NCBI GenBank assembly: GCA_039707465.1
Contig: CM077643.1
Coordinates: 325,815,919 to 325,879,918, forward strand
Length of the DNA stretch: 64,000 nt
Source: Rhabdophis nuchalis
Taxonomy: Eukaryota > Chordata > Lepidosauria > Squamata > Natricidae
Direction of reading: 5' to 3'
Positions 26,290 through 37,412 of the stretch are shown here, one piece after another (position 1 is the stretch's first letter; every line of letters begins with the position of its first letter). The translations under genes and the position numbers were made by a program. The notes under the pieces were generated by a model. That model was given only the letters and a program-made list of their open reading frames with translations. It had not been told where the DNA came from and ran no database searches.

Positions 26290-26336
26290 GTACACGTTCA
26301 CAATGATGTTTTTCTTCCATCATTGTGAACGTATAC
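26290..26336. repeat. Isolated 19-bp hairpin
   Basis: Left arm gtacacgttcacaatgatg (26290-26308) and right arm catcattgtgaacgtatac (26318-26336) pair at 18 of 19 positions around a 9-nt pyrimidine-rich loop. No transposon ends accompany it. Too short for a typical pre-miRNA. Confidence 0.85.
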
Positions 26337-26943
26337 TGATCCGATAATGGCAACAAATTCAGCTACTGCATGCATGAGAATCCTGGAAATTCATTTTCTG
26401 ACCAACTCCAACTTCTCTAATGTGTTGACTGCAGCCCCACTTGATTCTTTTGCTGTTTTTAACTTTTTTTTAGCGGTTGTTAAACAATCTCTAGATATCA
26501 GGAGAACAAGGAGAGGGCCAGTGGAATGAAACCATTAAGCTTGTTTAATGCAAAACTGTCTCTGGACTTCATTTACTTACGCAGAGGAAACAGTAGCTCA
26601 CTACTTTACCATTTTGTTGTTCAAATATAATAAACCCTTTTTTCCTCAGAGAAAAGTCAAACACTTAATGGAATCACAATTATATCTGCTAAAATATGAC
26701 TATATCTAAACTGGAAGACAGCCAACTATATACTTTATCTCTGTTCTGGCAGATTCCATGGGGTGCTCTGGCTATAAGAACCTTTTTTTTTTTTTTTGCA
26801 ACAAGCTACATAGAATTTATGTGTATTATGTGAAAAAAATGCTTTGAAAGGCTGGATTAATGAGTCAAGAAACATCACAGAGACAGTGTAGTCAATCCAG
26901 GTTATGTGAGCTCAGAATTGTTCCGCCCTCAGTTGGTTTTCTT
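26337..26943. other. Intergenic; T run
   Basis: A T-rich run lies at about 26784-26798. No gene or repeat assigned. Confidence 0.5.
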
Positions 26944-26951
26944 CTCTATAG

Positions 26952-27431
26952 CATGGGTCCTCAAACTAAGGCCCATGGGTTGCATGCAGCCCATCGAAGC
27001 CATTAATCTGGCCCGCGCAAGACCACGAGGCTGCCCCACCCACATCGACCCTTCATCTGAGTGCACGACTTACCTTTTTGAGCCCCGCAGGCTGGAGCTG
27101 AAAGCAGGCGACAATTTTGGCCTGCAAAGACATTTTGGAGGTGGGGGAAATAAAAAACAGGGTACACAGTCGCCCCAGGAGGCCAAAAAAGGGGCAAAAA
27201 CGGCCCATTTTTGCCCCCAAAAGAGCTGGTTTTGCCTGTTTTTGGCCTGCAGAATGCTTCGGGGGTGGGGGGGAATGGGGCGCACAGACACCCTAGGAAG
27301 CAAAGAAACAGGCAAAAATGGCTCATTTTCCACCTCCCCCACCTCCAGAAGATGGACAAAGAGAAATAGATAGACGGGGGGGGGAGAGACAGACAGACAG
27401 AAAGAGAGAGAGAGGGAGAGAAAGAGAGAGG

Positions 27432-27464
<33 letters not shown>

Positions 27465-27897
27465 GGGGAGAAAGTAAGAGAGAGAGAGAGAAAGTGAGAG
27501 TGAGAGCGGGAGAGAGAGATAGAGAGAAAAAGAGAAAGAGAACGATTTCTCAAGCTCCTTGGGGCTGAGAAGAATTGCTGCAAAACTGAGTTTCCTGAAG
27601 TGGACTCCTAAACAACTGAAAAAACAATCTAGTAAAAAGAAAAGGCAACCAAAAGAGCAACATGCAAACAATAGCAAATAAAACACCTCCAGGAGCAAAA
27701 CAAATTAAAGTTTAATTTGTGTGCATTGTTCAATGGACTGTTAAATTGACGACACCCACCTAGTCACATGACCTAGCCATGACCACCCAGTCACATGACC
27801 ACTTAGCAGCGCCCACCAACAGTCTTAGGGACTGGCCCCCCCAACAGTCTTAGGGACCGTGAATTGGCCTCTTGTTTAAAAAGTTTGAGAACCCCTG
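26952..27897 (+). mobile_element. Non-autonomous hAT element, 946 bp, with internal (GA)n
   Basis: Left end CATGGGTCCTCAAACTA, right end TAAAAAGTTTGAGAACCCCTG. Flanking 8-mers ctctatag (26944-26951) and ctgtatag (27898-27905) match at 7 of 8. The interior has alternating GGCC/AAAA-rich blocks (CCCATTTTTG, GGCAAAAAT) and an expanded (GA)n microsatellite (about 27403-27543). The long serine/leucine-rich open frame on the minus strand is a shadow of that microsatellite. Confidence 0.88.
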
Positions 27898-28007
27898 CTG
27901 TATAGGATGCCAGTTAAAATTGGAATAAAAATATCTGGAACCCAATAAACACATTTCATTGTAATTTTTACAACGACAATAAAGATTATTATTATTATTA
28001 TTAAATA

Positions 28008-28357
28008 CAAGTAGTCCTCGACTTACAACCATTCATTTAGTGAGCCATTAAGTACAACAGCACTGAAAAAAAGTGACATGACCATTTTTCATGCTTACAA
28101 GCATTGGTCAAAATTGGCCAAAATTCAGAGACTTGGCCACAGAAATGTATTTATGATGGTTGCAGTGTCCCTGGGGCATGGGATCACCTTTTGTGACCTT
28201 CTGACAAGCAAAGTCAATAAGAAAACCCAGTTCATTTAACATCTGCAGTGATTCACTTAACAACTGTGGCAAGAAAGGTCATAAAATTCACAACAATTGT
28301 CTTGCTTAGCAACAGAAATTTTGGGATCCATTGTAGTTGTAAGTCAAGGACTATTGG
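28008..28357 (+). mobile_element. Tc1/mariner-like miniature element
   Basis: Left end CAAGTAGTCCTCGACTTACAA and right end TTGTAAGTCAAGGACTATTGG are inverted copies, flanked by TA on both sides (28006-28007, 28358-28359), the target of Tc1/mariner transposases. A body with CACTTAACAACTG-type motifs and no transposase. Superfamily is inferred from the TA flanks only. Confidence 0.65.
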
Positions 28358-28361
28358 TAAA

Positions 28362-28975
28362 CTTTGCGAAGCCATTAAACATAAAAATAGGTCCAAGGTA
28401 GTGAACTTTTTTTTGAAGGGTGAGTGTCCTTTTTGTAATATATTTATATGTAGTGAATTTTCTCCTTCAGTTGAGTAGACTTTCATGTTTCAATGTGTAC
28501 TTTGTGAACTCAGATAGACTGTACTTTATTTGAGATGTCTTTTTAAAAATCAATTAATACATTTTCTAAAAACATAGGAGGAGGAGAAACATGTTGGTGT
28601 GTAGTAGGAGAAAAAAAGGCAGGAGGGACCTGGCAGCAAATTTTCTGAATAACAGATTTTATTACTAAGACTAAGCTTCATTGAGTTGCAGCTCATTTCA
28701 TCAGATGCACCACAAATGTTTGTGCCTTTTAATAACATATGCCAGTTGAAAAAGGTGCTACCAGATTCTTCCTGGTTGTTTACATTTTAACTAGATAGTT
28801 TGGAGGTAAATTCAGTTAGGGGTAGATTTGCACAAGATTCCATATTCAATAAAAATATGGAAATTTTTCTACCCTGCAGGATTGCTTTCTACCCTGCAGG
28901 ATTAAGCTGTTTTTAGAAACTTAAGAAATGTTTTAAAGGAAAATATAAAAATATTTTATTGCTTCATCTAAGCTC
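28362..28975. other. Intergenic, nothing recognised
   Basis: No supported gene; a 17-bp tandem copy (CTACCCTGCAGGATT) occurs at about 28871-28904. Confidence 0.5.
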
Positions 28976-29808
28976 TAGAAAGTATCAGCATCACAACCGG
29001 GCTCCCTAAGCTGCAGGGACCCGGCTGGAATTCGCCTCCCCCGTGATTCCATAGGGAATCTAAGCCACCCCGGAGTGGTGGTGATTAGGAGATAAATCTT
29101 CGCTGGGTGCAGGGATCACGCAAGATCCCTGCCCGACACGAAGCAAAATCTCTGAAGGGAGACAAATCGCATCTCCCCCCCTTTTCTGGAGGGCGGACCA
29201 AAGGCAAAGGAGAATCTCTGGAAAAGAAAGGATTTGCTGGAAAACATTGGGAAGGTATTTTGTTTTTGTTTCTGAAACACTTTGCTAAGAAACCTTTTTT
29301 TTTTTTACCAAAACTTTGAATTCAAAGATAAGCTGCGAATTTTAATTGAATTGTGAGATTTCTCTAGTTCACAGAATGTTTTGAAATGGCCGATTGAACT
29401 GTAACAAAGAAATAGCCACTTCCGTTTGCGCTGAAAGGGATCGGATTATGACTGACTTTTCTAATTCTTTTTTTTCTGCCTTTTTAATTCATTTCACTCA
29501 AAACTTTGAAACTTGGAGCACTTCTACAATCCTATAATTATTTGGACATTCTATTGCGCATTTTTAAACTTAAATAAGAACCATATCTTTATCTCTTTTT
29601 GTTTCTGTTCTCCTTCCAACAAAAAGGACTGAAACACTTTCAAACTATTTAAACTATTTGTTACATCGTGCCGCTCTCGGAAAAACAGTGGGCGTTCATG
29701 TATGAACAGATTTACTGGAAACATTGTGTAGAAACAAACTAATAGAGATAAGCTAACAGTTAACAAGGTAATTGGAGTTACTTTTTCCTATTTTGTGGAT
29801 TCGCCAAA

Positions 29809-30114
29809 ATGTCTACGCGCATAGACATATATACTGTAGAGAATCAGGAGCTTCTGGCTGAAATCTTGAGGGAATTGAAAAAAATTCATGTAATATTCGA
29901 CACTACACCAAGTGAAGAAGTTAAACAGATCAGAGAAATTAAAGAAGAAAAGGGAAACGATGCTGTTTGTGGAATGGATTTAACTGAGGAGGAAGGGGAA
30001 AATCCAGGAAAGGGGATAATATCAAGACCCTATCAGAAAGTTGGATTTCAACCTGACTGGCAAAAGGAAGGAAAAAGAGAAGGAAATCACATCAGAGATG
30101 GACTTGATATTTGA
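29809..30114 (+). CDS. Short ORF of the L1-mobilised element, unknown function
   Basis: A 101-codon frame from a true ATG with a favourable context (GCCAAAATG). The N-terminal third (ENQELLAEILRELKKI) is heptad-like and may form a short coiled coil; the rest is acidic and lysine-rich. A second frame (30041-30289, LIFENKSNMRN, EVYKELGKREKRRW) continues in another phase, so one longer ancestral frame may have been broken. A coiled-coil, charged protein would fit an L1 ORF1-like role, but I see no RNA-recognition motif. Probably not expressed now. Confidence 0.35.
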   Translation: MSTRIDIYTVENQELLAEILRELKKIHVIFDTTPSEEVKQIREIKEEKGNDAVCGMDLTEEEGENPGKGIISRPYQKVGFQPDWQKEGKREGNHIRDGLDI

Positions 30115-30412
30115 AAATAAATCAAATATGAGGAATGGAATTGGTCAGCGATATGATTGTACAGCTATATTGGATCACAATGTGCCAATGGAAGTTTATA
30201 AAGAACTTGGGAAGAGGGAAAAAAGGAGATGGAGAATGTGGACTTTAAAAGAGGCACATTTAATTCACCCTTGGAGAGATAACGGCTGAAAAGAGGAACT
30301 TTTATCCATTGATGAGTAATAATTAGGCTGGGTTTAAATTACTATCAAGGATTATTAATTAATTGATTGTTAATAATAACTATAGATGCTTATAATAAGA
30401 TTATGTTTTTGA

Positions 30413-30880
30413 TAATGATATATATTAGTTTATCTATAGATGGGGAAATATGCTATTTAGATGGTTATAGAAAGATGATGTGTTAGTGAATGATATATAT
30501 TTGCTTATCTATAGATGGGGAATTATGCTACTAAGATGGTTATAGAATACTCTTGGTAAATGTCTTTGTTAATGATATATATTTGCTTATCTATAGATGG
30601 GGAATTATGTTATTTAGATGGTTATAGAAAGATTATGTGTTAGTGAATGATATATATTTGCTTATCTATTGATGGGGAATTATGCTACTAAGATGGTTAT
30701 AGAATACTCTTGGTAAATGTCTTTTAAATGATATATATTTGCTTATCTATAGATGGGGAATTATGTTATTTAGATGGTTATAGAAAGATTATGTGTTAGT
30801 GAATGATATATATTTGCTTATCTATAGATGGGGAATTATGCTATTAAGATGGTTATAGAATACTCTTGGTAAATGATCAA
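30413..30880. repeat. Alternating two-unit minisatellite
   Basis: Six units in the order B-A-B-A-B-A. All share ATATATATTTGCTTATCTATAG and GATGGGGAATTATG. B units (~75 bp) carry TTATTTAGATGG and end GATTATGTGTTAGTGA. A units (~80 bp) carry CTACTAAGATGG or CTATTAAGATGG and end ACTCTTGGTAAATGTC. The higher-order period is about 155-160 bp. Confidence 0.88.
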
Positions 30881-31376
30881 TCAATTAACAGTTACATAAA
30901 ATTTTAGATAATTATATGGAATCTATAGAGATATGATGGGATTAAATAAGGGATATTAATAGTTAAATAGGATTTAAAGATATTATTAAAGAAAAAATAG
31001 ATTGAGGCTACAATACTTGAAAAGACATGTGGATATTGATATTGAATCACAGGATAAATTGTTAGATTTAAAATTAATAAAATGAGATTACTCATGAATA
31101 ATAACTATTTCTGAAGGGCACAGAGTTTATGGATACCCTATTAGGTCTTCTTATATTTAAATTTATTTAAATTTATCTATTGTTTTTGGTTCTATTTTGT
31201 TTGGTTTGATAAATAGAACGTCATTATACAATTAGGCTTTACTTAAACGGGTATTAAAACAACTAGCAAGATTTGAGGTTGAGATATAAGAATTGTAGTA
31301 ATGGATATGGATTAAACAACAAATAAGTAATCCAAACAAATCCAAACAAGTAATGGATTAAACAACAAATAAGTGA

Positions 31377-32667
31377 ACACCTAGAAGCAAACAAAGTAAT
31401 AGCCAAAAGCCAACATGGGTTTGTCAAAAACAGATCATGCCAGACGAATCTAATTGCATTCTTTGACAAAGTGACAAAATCAGTGGACCAGAGGAATGCT
31501 GTTGATATAATTTACCTGGACTTCAGTAAGGCATTTGATAAAGTAGACCATAACCTACTATTAGATAAAGTAGAAAATTGTGGGTTAGACAGCACCACCA
31601 GCAAATGGATTCGCAACTGGCTGACCAACCGCACTCAACGTGTAGTCCTCAATGGAACTGCATCTACATGGAAGGAAGTATGCAGTGGAGTCCCCCAAGG
31701 CTCTGTTTTAGGACCAGTACTCTTTAACATCTTCATCAACGATTTGGATGAGGGGATAAATGGGGAACTCATCAAATTTGCAGACGACACCAAGCTGGCA
31801 GGAATAGCCAACACTCCAGAAGATAGGCTTAAGATACAGAAGGATCTAGACAAACGTGAACATTGGGCACTATCTAATAAAATGAAATTCAATTGTGAAA
31901 AAAGTAAGGTCCTACATATAGGCAAGAAAAACCAAATGCACAAGTACAGTATAGGTGGTACCTTGCTCAATAGTAGCAACTGTGAGAGGGATCTAGGAAT
32001 CCTAGTGGACAACCATTTAAATATGAGCCAGCAGTGTGCAGCAGCTGCCAAAAAAGCCAACACAGTTCTAGGCTGCATAAACAGAGGGATAGAATCTAGA
32101 TCACGTGAAGTGTTAATGCCACTGTATAGTGCCTTGGTAAGGCCACACTTGGAATACTGCATACAGTATTGGTCGCCACGATGTAGAAAAGATGTGGAGA
32201 CTCTGGAAAGAGTGCAGAGAAGAGCAACCAAGATGATTAGGGAACTGGAGACTAAAACATATGAAGAACGGCTGCAGGAGCTGGGTATGTCTAGTTTGAT
32301 GAAGAGAAGGACCAGGGGAGACATGATAGCAGTGTTCCGATATCTCAGAGGGTGCCACAAAGAAGAGGGAATCAAACTATTCTCCAAGGCACCTGGGGGC
32401 AGGACAAGAAGCAATGGGTGGAAACTAATCAAGGAGAGAAGCAACTTAGAACTAAGGAGAAATTTCCTGACAGTTAGAACAATTAACCTCTGGAACAGCT
32501 TGCCTCCAGAAGTTGTGAATGCCCCAACCCTGGAAGTCTTTAAAAAGATGTTAGATAGCCATTTGTCTGAAATGGTATAAGGTTCCTGCCAACGCAGGGG
32601 GTTGGACTAGGAGACCTACAAGGTCCCTTCCAACTCTGCTATAGTATTGTATTGTATTGTATATGAA
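31377..32667 (+). mobile_element. CR1 LINE, 5'-truncated, intact RT frame
   Basis: From HLEANKVIAKSQHGFVKNRS the frame is open to 32580 (a 369-codon frame begins at 31471). It has YLDFSKAFDKVDH (motif A), VPQGSVLGPVLF (motif B), FADD (31777-31788), the ERVQRRATKMI and LWNSLPPEVV C-terminal blocks, then a 3' UTR ending GGTCCCTTCCAACTCT and three ATTGT units, the CR1 terminal repeat. Endonuclease is lost. The open frame and complete tail indicate a young copy. A 10-bp repeat aaataagtga is found at 31367-31376 and 32668-32677. Confidence 0.95.
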
Positions 32668-33124
32668 AAATAAGTGATAAACTTTGAATCTGAAATTATA
32701 AATACCATCAACATAAAATAGAGCTGGCTCAGAGGCTGAAATACACCAAGTAAATGAGATGAAGAGTGTGGAGTAGAGGAGAGAGGTAAGGGAAGAAGAG
32801 AGGGAAAGGAGAGAGGGCAAGGAGGGGGAAGAGGAGGAGAGAAAGGAGGAGTGGAAAGGGGAGAGAGGAGAAGGAGAGAGGAAGGGGAAGTAGAGAAGGG
32901 AAGGGCGACAGAGGGAAGAAAGGAGGTAGGGAGGAGGAGGTGAGAGGGGGAAGAAAATGATGGATAAGGCACAAATATAGTGTATGGAGAGCAGAAGAGC
33001 CAGTAATTGTCTTTTGGGAGTTGATGGTAAAATGAAATGATGTAAACATTTAATAATATAATATGATGTTGGCTATGTAACAGTATACATGTGGTTATAT
33101 GTTTTGAAAATGGAAAATAAATAA

Positions 33125-33240
<116 letters not shown>

Positions 33241-33254
33241 TAGAAAGTATCAGC

Positions 33255-33971
33255 GTGTTTCTTAGAAAGAAGACCAAAGATTATCTCCTGATCGTTCTTA
33301 TTGGTCCTTGTTCTAGACCTAAATAATTAGTTCTTAAACCTTTAACCACCACTTGGAAATAAAATATATAAAAAAGGAGTTCAGCAGTGCATGGAAAAAT
33401 GTAAATTAGAGATCTTCAGAACATTTGCTGCTTAAAAGTGTATAAAATTATATATTTTTATTTCATCAAATCATTTTTTATAAAATATAACTACAAAATA
33501 TATTCTATAAAACATAACTGTTTATAGTAGCCCAAGCCTAAATTAATATAAACAGGAGAGATCTTATAAAAAGTGTACATTAAGGTATATTTATATGGAA
33601 GAACATAAAAAAAAAACATTTATTATCCAGATATCAGAACAAACTATTGATCAGAGATAGTCAGGAACAGTACATTTGAAAATGAGATTGTGCACGACTA
33701 ATGCCATGGCTAAAGGATAACTTGAAAAAGTTAGCCAAGAAAAGCATACTGTACTCTTATTTTTTCCAAATATTATGAACATGAAAGGTGGAGCTAAGAA
33801 AATGTTTAGGTTGGCCAACGTTGGCTGGGAGAAGCTTGGTAAAATAGAGAATACAAGGGGGAAATGGAAATGGACACCACAAGCAGAAATGAAATAGAAC
33901 AAAATGAATGACAATATTGATATGTCCTTTAGAATTATGAAAATAAAATATTTAGGAAACAGTTCATTCTC
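33255..33971. other. Intergenic, nothing recognised
   Basis: AT-rich, no supported feature. Confidence 0.5.
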
Positions 33972-33989
33972 AAGACAGATGAATCTTGG

Positions 33990-34588
33990 TTCAATCTTGA
34001 AAAATGGCAAACTATTTGGAATAAATCTATGAAAATGACCCTGTCCTCCTCCTCTAAGGAGAATCTATATAAAATGCTTTATAGATGGTATTTACCACCA
34101 GCCCGAATTGCCCACATGTTCCCGAACGCATCGGACAGATGCTGGAAGTGCAAAACAGCTAGGGGCACATTTTTCCACCAATGGTGGACCTGCCCAATTT
34201 CCACACTCAGCCTCAATTTATGCCCAATCCTGGGAGAAATGGTACAGATGGTATAACAAGAGAACGACGGATATCAAAGAAAATAAATAGACAGAATAGT
34301 AGAGAAAGAGGCACAAGGAGTTATAAGATAATATTATATTTAAGACAATGTTATAGTTTATATGTAAGCATCTAAATATAACTATAAGCAATAATAGATG
34401 TTAGACTGGGACAAATATATTTCTTAAATTAGGGGAGTAGATATATCCCCGGTTTGTCCCCCTACCCTTATCTTTCCCCTTTTCCCTCCCTCCCTACCCG
34501 TGTTCGTCTTCACCACTACCCCCACCCTATAATTGTTAAATGTTCAATTTTATAATTTTATTAATAAAGATTTTTTTAAAAAAAAAAA
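33990..34588 (+). mobile_element. L1 LINE 3' end, 5'-truncated
   Basis: A perfect 17-bp target duplication agacagatgaatcttgg lies at 33973-33989 and 34589-34605, and the element ends in AATAAAGATTTTTTT then A-rich sequence. The coding remnant (34029-34256) shows KMLYRWYLPPARIA followed by CWKC and GTFFHQWWTCP, the C-terminal zinc-knuckle-like part of L1 ORF2. The 3' UTR is pyrimidine-rich. A normal dead-on-arrival L1 insertion. Confidence 0.92.
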
Positions 34589-34647
34589 AGACAGATGAAT
34601 CTTGGGATTAGTGCAACAATAAAATAGTTTCCAAGAAAAAAAAAAGA

Positions 34648-34684
34648 TTATGAAATTCACTGTTCAAAACCTGATGATAATAAA
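34648..34684 (+). repeat. 37-bp direct repeat, copy A
   Basis: attatgaaattcactgttca and onward to 34684 recurs at 42887-42923 with one mismatch. Copy A follows an A-rich run (34635-34646). Copy B lies directly right of the composite hAT. If the hAT is removed mentally, the two copies are about 0.75 kb apart. Confidence 0.85.
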
Positions 34685-35394
34685 TAATAGAAGAATTTTT
34701 GGGAGAATATATTTATCCTCTTAACATTCCTGGAGAATGGAAATCACCAGACTCTGAATAGCTCATTCTCACTTTGATAGCACTAAAATTAGCCTACTCT
34801 AAGAGTGTGATAATGAGGCGGTTCAGCTTTCTATTAAACTTTGCCTCATACCTGCAAATGAAAAACTTCGGGTTTTGAAAAAAAACAACACCTGACATAG
34901 CCATAGTGGTAGACGTTTTTTATACAGTGTGTTACTTCCTAAAAATGAAAATACTAATTTGAGTCTCTTGTGAGGAGGTATACGTCAATCAAATAATTTT
35001 ATTCAATCAGAAACCAGCAAATAAACAAGAAAATCACAATTAGTTATGATAAAAGTATTTTTTTTTCTAAAGAATCTAGAAAAGATTAAAAACTATACTA
35101 CATGTGGAGATATACATTAAGTCAGCCTTCCCCAAGCTGGTGCCATCTTGATATACTGAGTAGGCATTCTGTAAACCATCACCTTTAGGCTTGTGCAAGA
35201 GTAACTCATGTCATGATTATCAAATGGCTGGTCACATGTTGCTACATTGACTGCCAATAAGGTTAGAGTTGCACATTTATAAGAAGAATGGTTGTGTGCC
35301 AGATTCCAAAGGTGGTTCTAGTGACATTTGTCAACTCTCAGCTATTGAACTGGTTTCATGTTGACAGAGAGGCAAGTCAATAGAATTCTTTATG
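34685..35394. other. Stretch between 37-bp repeat copy A and the composite hAT
   Basis: No gene. I do not recognise a transposon, although the flanking direct repeat suggests that this block was duplicated or inserted. Confidence 0.45.
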
Positions 35395-35480
35395 GTCTAC
35401 AGCAGTGGTAGTCAACCTGGTCCCTACCAGCCCACTGATGGGTGTTCCAGCTTTTATTTATTTATTTTTTCACATTTATA

Positions 35481-37412
35481 TTGAAAAAGTTTTATTGGTT
35501 TTACAGTTTTTCAATAGGGTAGGGTAAGAGATACAAAGAAATTTTGAGAGCTTTCGCGTCGAAGTCGTCGGCCCTTCCGGAGCTTCATAATAAATCATTA
35601 ACAGAAAACATTTTTCATAATACTACAAAGTGAAAACAAGTACATATTTCTAAGTTCTCAATTCTATGCTGTCAGTCATTTGCAAAAATCCAGATACACA
35701 TGTTATACAATATTACTCAAAAAATCAAAGCAAAGTTATTTTTTAGATCTAAGTCTCTTGGCAATTGTGTCTTCTATCCCTCCTTCCAGGCCCCCAGCGG
35801 GCGGGGCCGTGGCCCCCCCTGCCCCCCCTGAATCTTCCCCCAGGACAGAGGAATGTTTTTTTAAAAAGGCTTCCGCCTCAGCAACTGTTTTAATCCTCAC
35901 TCTTCCTCCTTCCCAGAACACCAGCATCCCTTCGGGCATCACCCACTTGAACCAAAGGAAAATTTCCTTCTCGCTTCTCTAATCTTTCTTGGGATCTGCT
36001 TCAAGATGGCAACCTCCTTTTGTTGGTAAATTAACGGTCCTCCTCTTTGCACCTTCAAGATTTCCTCTCTGGTTGACCTTCTAACAAATTTAACATGTAT
36101 CTCTCTGGGTACTTCATTTATCCTGGCATATGCAGAGTTTATTCTGTAGGCTAGGTCAATGTCCCCTCTGATCTCATCCTTAGGTTTATGTAAATAATCT
36201 GCTATAATTGTGCTCATGAGTTCAGGGAGACATTCACCAGATTCCTCAGAAACGTTCTGAAATCTCAAAAAATATGTCATCCTTTCCATATCAATCGTAG
36301 ACACATGCCCATTTATTTCTACAACCTCATTAGTAACATTTTAAATCTCTCCCTTAGCCCCAGCCGGCCCCCCTTCCAACTCTTCATTCTTCTGTGTGTT
36401 CTGCAGCACTTGTTTCCGTGTGTCCAATAGCTCCTTCTTAAAGTTGATGTTTTCTTCTCTCTGGGCCTTGATTTCTTGCACCAAAGTTTGTATAACTGAT
36501 TCAAGAGAAGCCATCCTTAGTTCTAAGCCTGCCAGTTCTGATTTTTGTGCCATGATTAGCTGTTAAAGTCAATGCCACTAAAATGGCGTTTTTTGGGTGG
36601 GGCTGTTGAGGCAAATCAGGAACTGGAAGTTCAAATCAGGATTGTGAAAAGTTCAGGAACCAAAAGAGAAACAGTTTTCCAGATCAATAATTATAATAGC
36701 GAAGGCACTCCAGAAAAGAAATCACATAATCCAAAAAAAATTCTTCTTTAATAACAAGAGGAAGTCCAAATCACAAAGCGATGCTGGAAATTTTCCATAA
36801 GTAAAATAGTCATTCAGGGACAAAGAGAAGCCATCTTCCACCGCCCAGACTCAGAGCCAGAAGGAGAGAGTGGTAAAAAAAAATTGTTTCAAATCAGCCA
36901 GACCTAGATACTTTGTTGCAAGACAAACCGCAGATCACTTTCCCTTGTTTCAAACAGTCCGGATTAAAGATATCCGCTTCCTCGCAACGAGGAGCCATTT
37001 TCAAGTGCCGCTTTAAGTCCGAGGGGGGGTTTAACAAGCAAACACCCCCCTCCAAGTTATTTCAGCCCAGGCTGACAGCAAAAAAAAATGTTTAAAATCA
37101 CTCACTTTCCCCCTCGCAGCCGAAGCCCCGGGAAGCCTTCCGACTCAGACGGCCAGCTCTCTCCATATTCACGAAGCGATGCCGTCCACTGTTGGCGAAG
37201 GGGAAACCCCCCGCAGCATGTCCTCCTCCACCTAAGCCGAAGACAAGGGTTGCTTCCCCGCTGCTGCGGGGGGAGGGCGACCCAGGCAAGCCGGCTTTAC
37301 GGGAGACCCCCAAAAACGGGGCGTCTCACCCCTGTGGGGGGGCAGGAAAAGAAACAAAGCGGCGGACAAACCCTAGGCTCACCCGTCGCCGCTGGAGCCG
37401 GAACCGGAAGTC
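35481..37412 (-). mobile_element. Full-length ORF1-only L1-type (HAL1-like) element
   Basis: An 18-bp target duplication tattttttcacatttata flanks it (35463-35480, 37413-37430). On the minus strand: a GC-rich 5' UTR of ~0.85 kb beginning GACTTCCGGTTCCGGCTCC; ORF1 from 36553; a 3' UTR of ~0.25 kb ending AACCAATAAAACTTTTTCAA. There is no trace of ORF2 between ORF1 stop and UTR, and the copy at 13576 has the same arrangement. It sits inside the L2 tail, so it is younger than that L2. Confidence 0.87.
35736..36553 (-). pseudogene. L1 ORF1 protein of the HAL1-like element
   Basis: Encodes an N-terminal coiled coil (LELRMASLESVIQTLVQEI, heptads, then KKELLDTRKQV), an RNA-recognition domain (ERMTYFLRFQNV...), and the C-terminal domain (AYRINSAYARINEVPREIHV, ILKQIPRKIREARRKF), then a basic tail KRLRSKK. 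This is the domain order of L1 ORF1p, an RNA chaperone. One in-frame TAA lies between the coiled coil and the RRM (about 36340) and one frame change lies near 35940. Overall length (~270 codons) is close to other ORF1 proteins. Confidence 0.85.

Noticed and set aside
26290..26336. A microRNA precursor
   Set aside because: Total length of about 47 nt and a 9-nt loop are too short for a usual animal pre-miRNA.
27003..27698. 231-codon serine/leucine-rich minus-strand frame
   Set aside because: It is translated (GA)n microsatellite plus hAT interior.
30413..30880. A CRISPR-like array
   Set aside because: The genome is vertebrate and the units are contiguous, diverged and alternate with no unique spacers.
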